Of a stretch of DNA of 64,000 nt, positions 41,701 to 45,473 are shown one piece after another. The position numbers and the translations under genes are program-made. The DNA comes from Escarpia spicata (taxonomy: Eukaryota; Annelida; Polychaeta; Sabellida; Siboglinidae), in NCBI GenBank assembly GCA_963995525.1, contig OZ023214.1, forward strand, positions 43,767,998 to 43,831,997, given 5' to 3'. The stretch's first letter is position 1; every line of letters begins with the position of its first letter. Under the pieces are notes generated by a model, which was not told the DNA's origin, did not search any database, and saw nothing but the letters and a program-made list of their open reading frames with translations.

Positions 41701-43405
41701 CTTCAGGACTATGCGTTCTTCCACCTCCACTACTTCTTCATACAACAGTTCAGGCATCGTTATTTTCTGCAAGTAAAGTCTTCATATAACCTAGATGTAC
41801 CATCTAGATCTCTACACAGATATAGCTTGGCTACCGATCAGTAAATATTGTAAAGCCAACTTGTGTACGATATTTATAATTTTTACATTGATCAGAAAAT
41901 AATAAACTACAAAAGTTACTGTGCACTACAGGTTGTGTCAATGATGACTAAGACTGATTAATTGGTGATTGACAGGTGGGTGGATGATGTTTGACAGACT
42001 GCATGGATGACTCACATAATCGCTGCTTCCCAATTCACTCACTATGTCAAATATATCTGGCCTGCTCTGGTTGCCAATGTGTAGTACACCCTGGAAGCCT
42101 GCTGTCACCAGGAGGGCGACACGTTCTCCCTTCCTCTCGAGCAGGGCGTTTGTTGCCACTGTCGTTCCCATGCGGACCCACTCAATCTGGGTCGAGTCAA
42201 TCGGCGCAGTCTTTGGCATCTCTGTGCCAGTTGTCTGCAATTTGAGTAAACAAAACACAATAAAAAGACACAGAATAAATCCAAACAAGTATTGCAAAGT
42301 TATTTATTAAAAGTTTTATCAAAAAATAAGCTGAATGTATGATATCTGCAGTTACAGGTAGGTTTCATATATGTGTTTACTGAGCATCTTATTTTGTAGT
42401 AAAACAGTATGAAAATAAGCGATAAGGGTGAACACACCTGATGTAGTAATGCCAAATCATTAATCTATAACAAAAAACTGTTTTGGTTTTGAACAAAATT
42501 AAACAAGGTTCCCTAAAACTACCATTAACTTGTGTAATTCTAGTTTAACTTAGAAAATGGCTAGAAACATATCACTTATCAGTGATTCAGTATCGGTTAA
42601 AACAACCTCTTCCATAATTCTTCGAATGCCTTCAGTTGGAGCATCTCTGTAGTTGAGTGGATCTTCCGAGAGCAACTTGAGAACCCGAGTCGAGCCATCT
42701 GGACATTGTGACCACACATCTGTGAAAGTGCCTCCTCGATCAATGGCAAACTGAAACTTGCCTGAATAAGATAAATAATAAATGAACGGTTGGGTCAATC
42801 TCCTTTGCTATGTTGTTTATGTCAAGGTCTTCAGAAAAAGAAAGCTCACAAAGAAAAAGGTTTACACATATGATGTAAAACAGATGTTAGCATAATTTGT
42901 TTTAATTCTACCATCCATTACTCACAACATAGCATTGCTGATTTTGGCAGTGAACAGATTAATTTTGTACTTTAAAATAAAGTTTTAACAACATTACCAT
43001 CCAAAGCAACAATAGAACGATGGCATGTCAAGTGTGTCGATATGGAAGGAAATGGTTTATCAACAATGTTTGCTTAGTTCAAATCTAATGTGATTATGGT
43101 TACTGGTGTTTACATTTCCAGTAAACAATTAATGTGTAGGAAGTGATCTTCTGCTTCCTTCAGCTGGTTCCTACCAACTGTTCATACAATTTATTATGTG
43201 TTACCTTCTTTATATGCACAACTAACATTTCTGGACTGCCTTCAGTATTTTGAATCACTCCCTCAATCATATTATCTGGTACAGCTAATGAATTATCCTG
43301 GTGAATATTTCGGTACTAATGGTACTGTTTTGGCACACAAGAAAACATAAATGAAACTAACTTACCATTGTGCGGAGTACACGCACCATTTGCCGATTGT
43401 GACAT
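4255..43405 (-). CDS. OPLAH: 5-oxoprolinase (ATP-hydrolysing), complete spliced gene, 35 coding exons
   Basis: Cytosolic 5-oxoprolinase hydrolyses 5-oxo-L-proline to L-glutamate using ATP, in the gamma-glutamyl (glutathione) cycle. CDS is the joined minus-strand exons listed separately below; total 3837 nt, 1278 residues plus stop, against about 1288 in human. Visible landmarks: RGGTFTDV nucleotide-binding motif (residues 22-29, hydantoinase A N-terminal domain), [15 protein letters not shown] (87-101), the second phosphate-binding motif GFDMGGTSTDV (322-332), FGGAGGQHA (502-510), and in the C-terminal hydantoinase B part LSNHP (834-838), SRGHH (868-872), [15 protein letters not shown] and TPGGGGYG (1263-1270). 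Every exon-exon phase matches and the protein aligns almost without gaps to the human one as I recall it. One intron uses a GC donor. Several introns are dominated by minisatellites. The only doubtful exon edges are weak donors (exons 2, 12) and the start of exon 16. Confidence 0.96.
4975..5072 (-). CDS. OPLAH: OPLAH exon 34, residues 1224-1256
   Basis: Acceptor TTGACCGCAG|GT; donor GGG|GTAAGA. Encodes [18 protein letters not shown] then [10 protein letters not shown]. The intron upstream is almost wholly a minisatellite that ends about 15 nt from this acceptor. Confidence 0.92.
5087..6560. repeat. Minisatellite of about 40 bp filling OPLAH intron 33
   Basis: Units share TACAATGTATCAGTAGTTGT and ATGCCAATCAATAC with length variants (with or without AACAG, with or without TAG). 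Intron 33 spans 5073-6681, so the array makes up over 90 percent of it. The long open frames across it on both strands are products of the repeat, not genes. Confidence 0.95.
6682..6842 (-). CDS. OPLAH: OPLAH exon 33, residues 1170-1224
   Basis: Acceptor CATGTTTCAG|T; donor G|GTGAGT. Contains [18 protein letters not shown] and FQPYGLHG. Confidence 0.95.
7073..7155 (-). CDS. OPLAH: OPLAH exon 32, residues 1143-1170
   Basis: Acceptor AATTGACAG|GGC; donor CG|GTGAGT (phase 2). Encodes [18 protein letters not shown], matching the conserved GxSGVHSHMTNTR region. Confidence 0.93.
7651..7725 (-). CDS. OPLAH: OPLAH exon 31, residues 1118-1142
   Basis: Acceptor TTTGTTACAG|GGC; donor GCT|GTAAGT. Encodes [19 protein letters not shown] then AGGAGA. 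Its first 40 nt and the preceding 17 intron nt form the unit of the array filling intron 30. Confidence 0.93.
7726..8370 (-). repeat. 57-bp minisatellite filling OPLAH intron 30, built from splice acceptor plus exon start
   Basis: GTTCATGCAG (or one variant) recurs exactly every 57 bp at 7714, 7771, 7828, 7885, 7942, 7999, 8056, 8113, 8170, 8227, 8284 and 8341: twelve copies counting the genuine exon 31 copy. Minus strand, each unit reads ATATGTTACAG|GGCTGC then the exon 31 codons through DDNF. Being 19 codons long, it keeps the OPLAH frame open except for one TAG at 8013-8011. Confidence 0.96.
8387..8536 (-). CDS. OPLAH: OPLAH exon 30, residues 1068-1117, GC donor
   Basis: Acceptor GTGTTTCAG|GGT. 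Contains [15 protein letters not shown]. The conserved end CAASQ is followed by CAG|GCAAGT, a textbook GC-type donor; no in-frame GT donor lies nearby. Confidence 0.93.
8664..8765 (-). mobile_element. LINE/SINE 3'-end fragment
   Basis: AAGAAAGAAAGAAG followed by TTTATTTGACC resembles the segment at 40588-40605 after a CATAA repeat. Reversed, this reads as a retroposon 3' end with a short simple-repeat tail. Confidence 0.4.
8770..11180 (+). mobile_element. Non-LTR retrotransposon remnant (RTE-like), broken
   Basis: 5'-truncated LINE in OPLAH intron 29, opposite to OPLAH. In order: end of an AP-endonuclease domain (8797-8990, [19 protein letters not shown]), reverse transcriptase (9300-10243) with [41 protein letters not shown] and LLYTDDLVL, a PHD-like Cys/His cluster (about 10340-10495), and a C-terminal region with [14 protein letters not shown] and GRPRKTW. 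The catalytic YADD box is YTDD (10178-10189). Several stops and frameshifts break it into pieces, e.g. at 9777 and 10241. Clade assignment is from memory. Confidence 0.9.
11335..11446 (+). mobile_element. SINE fragment (AAAGCGCTTTGAG family)
   Basis: CAGGTCTGCCAGGAAGTAAA, GTGTAAAGCGCTTTGAGT and ATAAGAACTTACCTTTA match, in reverse, the SINE at 53941-54268. The tRNA-like head is missing. Confidence 0.7.
11622..11756 (-). CDS. OPLAH: OPLAH exon 29, residues 1023-1067
   Basis: Acceptor GTATTTCAG|GGC; donor CAG|GTAATC. Contains [17 protein letters not shown] and DIPLNQ. Confidence 0.95.
11860..13190. other. OPLAH intron 28, nothing recognised
   Basis: AT-rich intronic sequence without a recognisable exon or repeat partner within the window. 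Confidence 0.4.
13195..13445. repeat. Dispersed repeat copy 1 (partner 36305-36560)
   Basis: Shares long colinear words with 36305-36560, such as GATTTGAAACATAAAT, GATCAGTTCAAC-like and GACAC(T/C)GATA(T/C)CATTGTA, in the same orientation. No coding content was seen. Confidence 0.6.
13484..13960. mobile_element. Non-autonomous hAT-like element, 477 bp
   Basis: Ends are CAGTGGTGACA and, inverted, CAGTGGTGTCA. Flanking 8-bp target duplication AACATGTC (13476-13483) / GACATGTC (13961-13968), one mismatch. The interior is rich in AAGTAAAAGTA words typical of non-autonomous hAT copies, with no open frame. Inserted in OPLAH intron 28 about 20 nt beyond the exon 28 donor. Confidence 0.7.
13980..14126 (-). 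CDS. OPLAH: OPLAH exon 28, residues 974-1022
   Basis: Acceptor TCAACCCAG|AGC; donor CAG|GTAATA. Contains [10 protein letters not shown] and [12 protein letters not shown] hAT-like element begins about 20 nt past the donor. Confidence 0.94.
14430..14555 (+). repeat. Direct repeat of about 125 bp, copy 1
   Basis: Nearly identical to 15247-15372 (GTAGCAGAGAATCGAAATTG, GGCCAAATGAATGACG, TTTGGGAATGACATTAAT). The two flank about 690 bp. They could be ends of an insertion or a segmental duplication; no terminal hallmarks were seen. Confidence 0.7.
15247..15372 (+). repeat. Direct repeat of about 125 bp, copy 2
   Basis: Partner of 14430-14555; see that entry. The spacer contains inverted words around GATTGGTGGATTATC. 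Confidence 0.7.
15630..15748 (+). mobile_element. SINE 3' fragment with a short tandem duplication
   Basis: GTATGTAGCGCCATCTGGAG occurs twice, about 32 bp apart, followed by GTGTGAAGAGCTTTGAAC and CATAAGAACAACCTTTACTT, the family's 3' end. Confidence 0.65.
15889..15963 (-). CDS. OPLAH: OPLAH exon 27, residues 949-973
   Basis: Acceptor ATTTGTAG|GGA; donor CAG|GTAGGG. Contains [10 protein letters not shown]. Confidence 0.93.
16188..16258 (+). mobile_element. SINE-tail-like fragment
   Basis: TTGTAAAGAGCTGTAGA and GCGCTATATAAGAAC resemble the 3' end of the local SINE family. Short and diverged. Confidence 0.45.
16451..16560 (-). CDS. OPLAH: OPLAH exon 26, residues 912-948
   Basis: Acceptor CCACTGTCAG|AT sits about 36 nt from the end of a 1.26 kb minisatellite. 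Donor AAG|GTACAA. Contains [13 protein letters not shown]. Confidence 0.93.
16597..17860. repeat. 39-bp minisatellite with higher-order structure in OPLAH intron 25
   Basis: Unit built on GACATGCTAGTGGTAGCTAC then AACAT(A/C)AACACTGAACACT. A shortened 32-bp unit recurs at about 16851, 17312 and 17695. The first interval is 461 bp (eleven full units plus one short) and the second 383 bp (nine plus one), with the same order of unit variants. The minus strand is open as a 13-residue repeat ([13 protein letters not shown]), an array artefact in a frame other than OPLAH's. Confidence 0.95.
18269..18443 (-). CDS. OPLAH: OPLAH exon 25, residues 854-912
   Basis: Acceptor TATTTTCAG|GTG; donor G|GTGAGA. 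Contains [20 protein letters not shown]. Confidence 0.95.
18450..19460. other. OPLAH intron 24, nothing recognised
   Basis: No repeat, exon or motif stood out. Confidence 0.4.
19469..19570 (-). CDS. OPLAH: OPLAH exon 24, residues 820-853
   Basis: Acceptor TCTTCCTAG|ATC; donor CCG|GTAAGA. Contains [20 protein letters not shown], a signature of the hydantoinase B domain. Confidence 0.95.
19580..20550. other. OPLAH intron 23, nothing recognised
   Basis: Short words such as GTACCCAAAATAA repeat locally near 19850-19890; no gene or clear mobile element was recognised. Confidence 0.35.
20559..20669 (-). CDS. OPLAH: OPLAH exon 23, residues 783-819
   Basis: Acceptor CCTGCAG|GAG; donor CAG|GTAACT. 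Contains [19 protein letters not shown] and [10 protein letters not shown]. Confidence 0.95.
21142..21178 (-). CDS. OPLAH: OPLAH exon 22, residues 770-782 (micro-exon)
   Basis: Only 37 nt. Acceptor CTTTTAG|G; donor AAG|GTAATG. Encodes [12 protein letters not shown], matching the conserved segment between EQMG and ERLDFSCA. Confidence 0.9.
21365..21620 (-). mobile_element. LINE 3'-end-like fragment
   Basis: GAAATTGAAATTGGTTTATT then TGGCATAAGAAATAC reads, reversed, as a retroposon 3' end with a short AATTTC tail. No coding part remains. Confidence 0.35.
21717..21817 (-). CDS. OPLAH: OPLAH exon 21, residues 737-770
   Basis: Acceptor GCCCACAG|ATT; donor AG|GTGATG. Contains [17 protein letters not shown], the start of the hydantoinase B-like half. 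Confidence 0.93.
22148..22211 (-). CDS. OPLAH: OPLAH exon 20, residues 715-736
   Basis: Acceptor TTTCAACAG|C; donor ACG|GTGAGT. Contains [14 protein letters not shown]. Confidence 0.92.
22579..23448. mobile_element. pogo/Tc1-like non-autonomous DNA element
   Basis: Left end CAGTTGAACGTTGGTTTACG and inverted right end CAGTGGAACTTTGGTATTAA continue as related sequence with GGTCACC-type words. Subterminal ATTAAGGTCA motifs recur. A TA follows the right end but not the left, so target-site evidence is incomplete. In OPLAH intron 19, ending about 35 nt from exon 19. Confidence 0.55.
23484..23596 (-). CDS. OPLAH: OPLAH exon 19, residues 678-715
   Basis: Acceptor GTGGTGCAG|GAG; donor AG|GTACAC (phase 2). 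Contains VYFDGGYQ and [14 protein letters not shown]. Confidence 0.93.
23642..23727. repeat. (GT)n microsatellite
   Basis: Roughly 40 uninterrupted GT dinucleotides in OPLAH intron 18, continuing into GCATGCATGTGTGTATG. Confidence 0.97.
23952..24096 (-). CDS. OPLAH: OPLAH exon 18, residues 629-677
   Basis: Acceptor TTGTTGCAG|A; donor CAG|GTCAGC. Contains [20 protein letters not shown], then a QPQPQP linker that is lineage-specific. Confidence 0.93.
24765..24902 (-). CDS. OPLAH: OPLAH exon 17, residues 583-629
   Basis: Acceptor TCTACAG|G; donor AG|GTGAGT. Contains [18 protein letters not shown]. Confidence 0.94.
25085..25384 (+). mobile_element. Probable retroposon 3' fragment with ATTC tail
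   Basis: Ends AATAAAATTAATTTATT followed by CATTCATTC, a simple-repeat tail typical of some LINE families; the body shows no open frame. A similar tail occurs near 35985-36018. Confidence 0.4.
25784..25865 (-). CDS. OPLAH: OPLAH exon 16, residues 556-583
   Basis: Acceptor TTTGTTGAAG|AT was preferred over TTTCAG|TTG eleven bases further in, because only the former is in phase with exon 15 and gives an ungapped match ([10 protein letters not shown]). Donor AG|GTATTT. Ends ELEQQGFN. Confidence 0.85.
25870..26730. other. OPLAH intron 15, no accepted feature
   Basis: Contains a short open segment at 26592-26660 bounded by an AG and a GT on the minus strand, considered as an exon and rejected. 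Otherwise AT-rich. Confidence 0.4.
26735..26823 (-). CDS. OPLAH: OPLAH exon 15, residues 526-556
   Basis: Acceptor TTCTTTCAG|A; donor G|GTGTGT (phase 1). Contains [18 protein letters not shown]. Confidence 0.93.
27242..27354 (-). CDS. OPLAH: OPLAH exon 14, residues 489-526
   Basis: Acceptor GTCTTCCAG|GCA; donor AA|GTGAGC (phase 2). Contains [19 protein letters not shown]. Confidence 0.95.
27419..29185 (+). mobile_element. PIF/Harbinger-like DNA transposon remnant
   Basis: Inverted ends GGCCCGTATGTATGAAGAG (left) and GGGCCCATACATATGTAGAG (right, reversed). Inside, 27590-27860 translates in broken frames to pieces resembling a Harbinger (HARBI1-type) transposase N-terminus: [12 protein letters not shown], then [20 protein letters not shown]. 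Stops and frameshifts show it is dead. A 40-bp minisatellite has expanded inside. Located in OPLAH intron 13. Confidence 0.6.
28251..28650. repeat. 40-bp minisatellite, 10 nearly perfect copies
   Basis: AATGTCAACGGCAAGAGGAA starts at 28291, 28331 and so on, in exact 40-bp steps. Only one base differs within the array (near 28525). Such homogeneity points to recent expansion or gene conversion. Confidence 0.98.
29505..29855. repeat. 26-bp minisatellite, about 13 copies
   Basis: CATGTGATGTCATATGAAAC recurs every 26 bp with a single variant near 29712. Each unit carries TGATGTCA, a half-match to CRE/ATF sites, and CATGTG. In OPLAH intron 13. Confidence 0.97.
30251..30385 (-). CDS. OPLAH: OPLAH exon 13, residues 444-488
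   Basis: Acceptor TTTACTTTAG|GTG, which appears to be the 3' tail of a SINE lying directly upstream. Donor CAG|GTCAGT. Contains [20 protein letters not shown]. Confidence 0.94.
30396..30575 (-). mobile_element. SINE, 3' portion, abutting OPLAH exon 13
   Basis: Matches 53941-54120 over GACTGCTCAAAGCGCTTTAC, ACTTTACTCC, AAGCATTCAGCCATGCTGCA and CACCACTGTCTATAGCCAGG. Its 3' tail (minus strand TATAAGAATTGATC, then TTTACTTTAG) runs to the exon 13 acceptor. No tRNA-like head. Confidence 0.85.
31138..31280 (-). CDS. OPLAH: OPLAH exon 12, residues 396-443
   Basis: Acceptor TTGCTTGCAG|GT; donor CAG|GTGGCT, chosen because it joins ungapped to VNDF of exon 13. Contains [13 protein letters not shown]. 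The frame runs open past the donor, so its exact end is slightly less certain. Confidence 0.88.
31370..31742. repeat. 54-bp minisatellite (two diverged 27-bp halves) in OPLAH intron 11
   Basis: GGAGATATTTTATACAATG recurs every 54 bp from about 31445 to 31715, alternating with the related GTAGACATTTTATGCAATAT. The plus-strand open frame of about 130 codons across it is a repeat artefact. Confidence 0.95.
31959..32076 (-). CDS. OPLAH: OPLAH exon 11, residues 357-396
   Basis: Acceptor TTGACCAG|TTG; donor G|GTCAGT (phase 1). Contains [19 protein letters not shown] and [11 protein letters not shown], near-identical to other oxoprolinases. Confidence 0.95.
32215..34442 (+). mobile_element. Non-LTR retrotransposon remnant (CR1/L2-like), broken
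   Basis: In OPLAH intron 10, opposite to OPLAH. Begins inside the endonuclease domain (LDHHPMLG near 32265), then [32 protein letters not shown] (33390-33430), YINDL and [18 protein letters not shown] (33656-33710). YADD is intact at 33665-33676, but the frame is broken near 32683, 33230, 33572 and 33863. Ends in TTATTATTATTA. 5'-truncated. Confidence 0.9.
34485..34600 (-). mobile_element. LINE 3'-UTR fragment
   Basis: GGGGTCAGTGACTCCTATTA also occurs, with one change, at 40799-40820, where it belongs to a reversed LINE 3' end. Confidence 0.45.
34739..34827 (-). CDS. OPLAH: OPLAH exon 10, residues 327-356
   Basis: Acceptor GTCATCAG|GC; donor CAG|GTAAGA. Completes [12 protein letters not shown]; ends QAPQ. 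Confidence 0.94.
35180..35292 (-). CDS. OPLAH: OPLAH exon 9, residues 289-327
   Basis: Acceptor GATTTCAG|A; donor G|GTGAAC (phase 1). Contains [14 protein letters not shown] and the start of the GFDMGGTSTDV phosphate-binding motif. Confidence 0.94.
35640..36020 (+). mobile_element. Possible retroposon fragment with ATTCATTC tail
   Basis: Ends TAATAAAGTTATTCATTC then further ATTC repeats just before OPLAH exon 8; the body has no reading frame. Confidence 0.3.
36050..36102 (-). CDS. OPLAH: OPLAH exon 8, residues 272-289
   Basis: Acceptor TTTCCAG|AAG; donor AA|GTAAGT (phase 2). Contains [14 protein letters not shown]. Confidence 0.92.
36305..36560. repeat. Dispersed repeat copy 2 (partner 13195-13445)
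   Basis: Same-orientation counterpart of 13195-13445. Both sit in OPLAH introns. Confidence 0.6.
36620..37270. repeat. 25-bp minisatellite, about 26 copies, in OPLAH intron 7
   Basis: GATCTTGTGAGCTGGTGCTA recurs every 25 bp with point variants. A four-unit (100 bp) block carrying GTATAGCCTTG is duplicated at about 37020 and 37120. Confidence 0.95.
37825..37901 (-). CDS. OPLAH: OPLAH exon 7, residues 246-271
   Basis: Acceptor TTGTACGCAG|CT; donor GAG|GTGAGC. Contains [15 protein letters not shown] (first A shared with exon 6). Confidence 0.92.
38165..38480 (+). mobile_element. LINE C-terminal fragment
   Basis: Encodes [20 protein letters not shown] then [16 protein letters not shown], the end of many RTE/CR1-type LINE proteins, then a stop. 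In OPLAH intron 6. Confidence 0.75.
38915..39045. repeat. 19-bp minisatellite, about 7 copies
   Basis: CTCACAGGTGCACATGTAC recurs every 19 bp (e.g. 38951, 38970, 38989). Each unit carries an E-box CAGGTG. Confidence 0.93.
39718..39833 (-). CDS. OPLAH: OPLAH exon 6, residues 207-246
   Basis: Acceptor TTTGTTAG|T; donor G|GTAAGT (phase 1). Contains [20 protein letters not shown]. Confidence 0.94.
40572..40830 (-). mobile_element. LINE 3' end, reversed, with CATAA tail
   Basis: ACATAACATAACATAAC then GTTTATTTGACCCCATATAG; reversed it is a LINE 3' UTR with a TTATG repeat tail. Shares GTGACTCCTATTAA with 34500-34520. Confidence 0.6.
41058..41164 (-). CDS. OPLAH: OPLAH exon 5, residues 172-207
   Basis: Acceptor CAATTGGCAG|GTT; donor AC|GTGCGT (phase 2). 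Contains [15 protein letters not shown]. Confidence 0.92.
41365..41535 (+). mobile_element. Possible LINE C-terminal scrap
   Basis: Encodes [20 protein letters not shown], loosely like the basic C-terminus of LINE proteins. Short and weak. Confidence 0.3.
41641..41766 (-). CDS. OPLAH: OPLAH exon 4, residues 130-171
   Basis: Acceptor ACTTGCAG|AAA; donor CAG|GTACAT. Contains [18 protein letters not shown], conserved in the family. Phase 0 at both ends. Confidence 0.93.
42043..42234 (-). CDS. OPLAH: OPLAH exon 3, residues 66-129
   Basis: Acceptor TTGCAG|ACA; donor ATA|GTGAGT. Contains [20 protein letters not shown]. The frame stays open for several codons past the chosen donor; the earlier donor was taken because it aligns ungapped (FDI then [12 protein letters not shown]). 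Confidence 0.93.
42607..42761 (-). CDS. OPLAH: OPLAH exon 2, residues 14-65
   Basis: Acceptor TTATTCAG|GC. Carries [12 protein letters not shown] and [20 protein letters not shown], the N-terminal nucleotide-binding motif of the family. Donor GAG|GTTGTT is weak but gives an ungapped join to exon 3. Confidence 0.92.
43366..43405 (-). CDS. OPLAH: OPLAH exon 1 (coding), residues 1-14
   Basis: Starts ATG at 43405-43403 ([13 protein letters not shown]) and ends one base into codon 14 before donor G|GTAAG. Splicing to exon 2 gives [13 protein letters not shown] possible 5' UTR acceptor (GATGTTGTAG) lies just upstream of the ATG, so a non-coding first exon may exist. Confidence 0.85.
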
Positions 43406-44087
43406 TGTTCAATCCCTGTCAACACAGCACCACCTACAACATCAACAAATTAAATTGCCGTTCAGCATCAATTTATACAACAAAATTAAGACCGCTTTAG
43501 AGGCTCTATTCAGGATATTGTGTTAGATTTGTGACACGTACTTAGGTCTTAGCCTTCTCTTCTTCCAACGCAGCTGGTGTACATGCAATACCCATATATC
43601 TATCTGCACCGAGATAGATTGAGCACATTCACAATGTACAAAGACTTAATCCAGTTAATGAATAGAAAATCGGGTTGGTTTAGGTAACAAATGAAGCGGC
43701 GCATCTGAATTCAGTTATTTTTTACGAAGTGGCCCAAACTAGACGACTGTCAGTGACAGTGATAGTGTGACGTAAGGTTTACACGACAAGCAGAGAGCAT
43801 CCCAGCTGGGTCATAACATAAAGCTGGCAGAACGCAGTTTCAACAAAAGGCGTATTCCTTGGAGCCTAATCATAAAACCTAATTCTAACGAATACGCACT
43901 CGTGTTCTCAACCAATATGCACTCAGCCTTAGTTGGTTGTAGGACCTGGGAACGAAAAGCACCCAAGAACGATTTTGCGTTTGCGTCCCGATAGTGGTGC
44001 CACCTAACGGAATGTTGAATGACTGTTGGCAGTGAGACGTCTGGAGACGTCTGGAGACGTCTGACGTCTGGCTAGCATTTTGAACGC

Positions 44088-44613
44088 CCGACTATTCGGC
44101 CCAAGTACAACTCGGCCCCAGACAATTCGGCCAGGGTGGAGTCGTCTCGAGATAACTCAACCCCATCCTGAGACAACTCGGCCCCGCAGTTCGGCTCGAT
44201 GAAAAGTTATGGCGGCTAGAGATAGATGAATTCCCATTGTCTGAAGTTTGAGGAAAATTATATTCCGGTGGCTATAGAGATATAGAGTAATTCGGTCGAC
44301 GGTGAATTCGGCACCCATCGATTGATGAATGCGGCCCAGAACTCTGGTGAAATCGACTCAAACGATTGTAACTACGTGAACCACATATAACTAAAAATTA
44401 TAGCAACTAATAGCACACACAATTCGGTTATTAATACAATTACCATATAAATAAATATGTTAAATATTTAATTATCGTCTCGAGACAACTCGATCGGCCT
44501 CCATCCTGAGACAACTCGTCCATCGCAGGTCGGCTCGATGAAAACGTATATGACGGCGGCTAGAGATAAATTAATTCCCATTGTCTTTGAGGAAAATTAC
44601 ACACACGCGCACG

Positions 44614-44649
<36 letters not shown>

Positions 44650-45306
44650 ATTATGCATATAATGTAATATATAGACTCGTCATACTCGTGTGTATAGTTA
44701 ATAATGATAGTGAACAACGGAGGAGAATAGTTAGTAGCATATAGAACACTTTTAACAACGTAATGATCCTTGGCTGAGCTTGAACTTATAGTAGATAATG
44801 TGAATATGTGCTAAAACACAAATTAAACGGTTGTTCAGCGAATTGTAGGAAACAGCTAGAATTTTAAACCACCACAGTTCTGCAATGAACAATGACTTGA
44901 AAGGTTGGCACCACCGAATCAATCAACGCGCTCGCGGTACAGCCCCGTCGTTCTACTTATTTATATTTAACATATTTATTCATATGTTAATTGTAGTAAT
45001 AACTGAATTGTGTGTGCTGTTAGTTGAACTAAGTTGTCTAATTTGTGATTCACGTATATACAATCGTTTGGGCCGATTTCACCAGAGTTCTGGGCCGCAT
45101 TCATCAATCGATGGGTGCCGAATTAATCTAACTCTATGGCCGTCATACAATTTTCCTCAAAGACAATGGGAATTCATCTATATCTAGCCGCCATCATATA
45201 ATTTTTCATCGAGCCGATCTGCTGGGACCGATCGAGTTGTCTTTAGGATGGGGCCGAGTTATCTTAGGATGGGGCCGAGTTGTCTCGGGCCGAGTAGTCT
45301 GGCCAC
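44088..45306. mobile_element. Fold-back element with inverted arms of about 260-285 bp
   Basis: The left arm (44088-44372) and right arm (45053-45306) are inverted copies. Both carry ACAACTCGGCCCC-type words, CGGCTCGATGAAAA, GGCGGCTAGA, TTCCCATTGTCT, TCGGCACCCATCGATTGATG and CCCAGAACTCTGGTGAAATC (read left-to-right on the left, reversed on the right). A partial extra copy in the left orientation is at 44476-44595, followed by CA/TA microsatellite. No transposase was seen; target-site duplication unclear. Confidence 0.75.
44600..44650. repeat. (CA)n(TA)n microsatellite
   Basis: CACACACACACACACACA followed by TATATATATATATATA, inside the fold-back element. Confidence 0.95.
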
Positions 45307-45351
45307 GGCTATTTTCCTCTATTAAATTTACAGCATATCATCTTTGCAAAG

Positions 45352-45473
45352 ATGCGCTACCGTCAGGTTATAGTCGAAGCTAACGACTTGTTCTTACATA
45401 AACAATTCGAGGAATGTTTGAATGTGTGTCAGCGTTATTCTAAAGAGGCGAAAGCACATTTGGAAGATCCTAG
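45352..45473 (+). CDS. PEX26: PEX26 exon 1, residues 1-41
   Basis: Begins MRYRQVIVEANDLFLHKQFE; ends two bases into codon 41 before AG|GTGAGC. The right end of the fold-back element lies about 45 nt upstream of the ATG. A helical-repeat-like start resembling the EEAADLL-LETC region of human PEX26. Confidence 0.85.

Larger units (their letters stand above)
43406..45351. promoter_or_regulatory. Head-to-head intergenic region of OPLAH and PEX26
   Basis: About 1.95 kb separates the two start codons, so both promoters, or a shared one, must be here. No clear TATA box or CpG island was seen near either start. 43985-44085 has tandem GTCTGGAGAC words with palindromic AGACGTCT. A fold-back element occupies the PEX26-proximal 1.2 kb. 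Confidence 0.5.
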
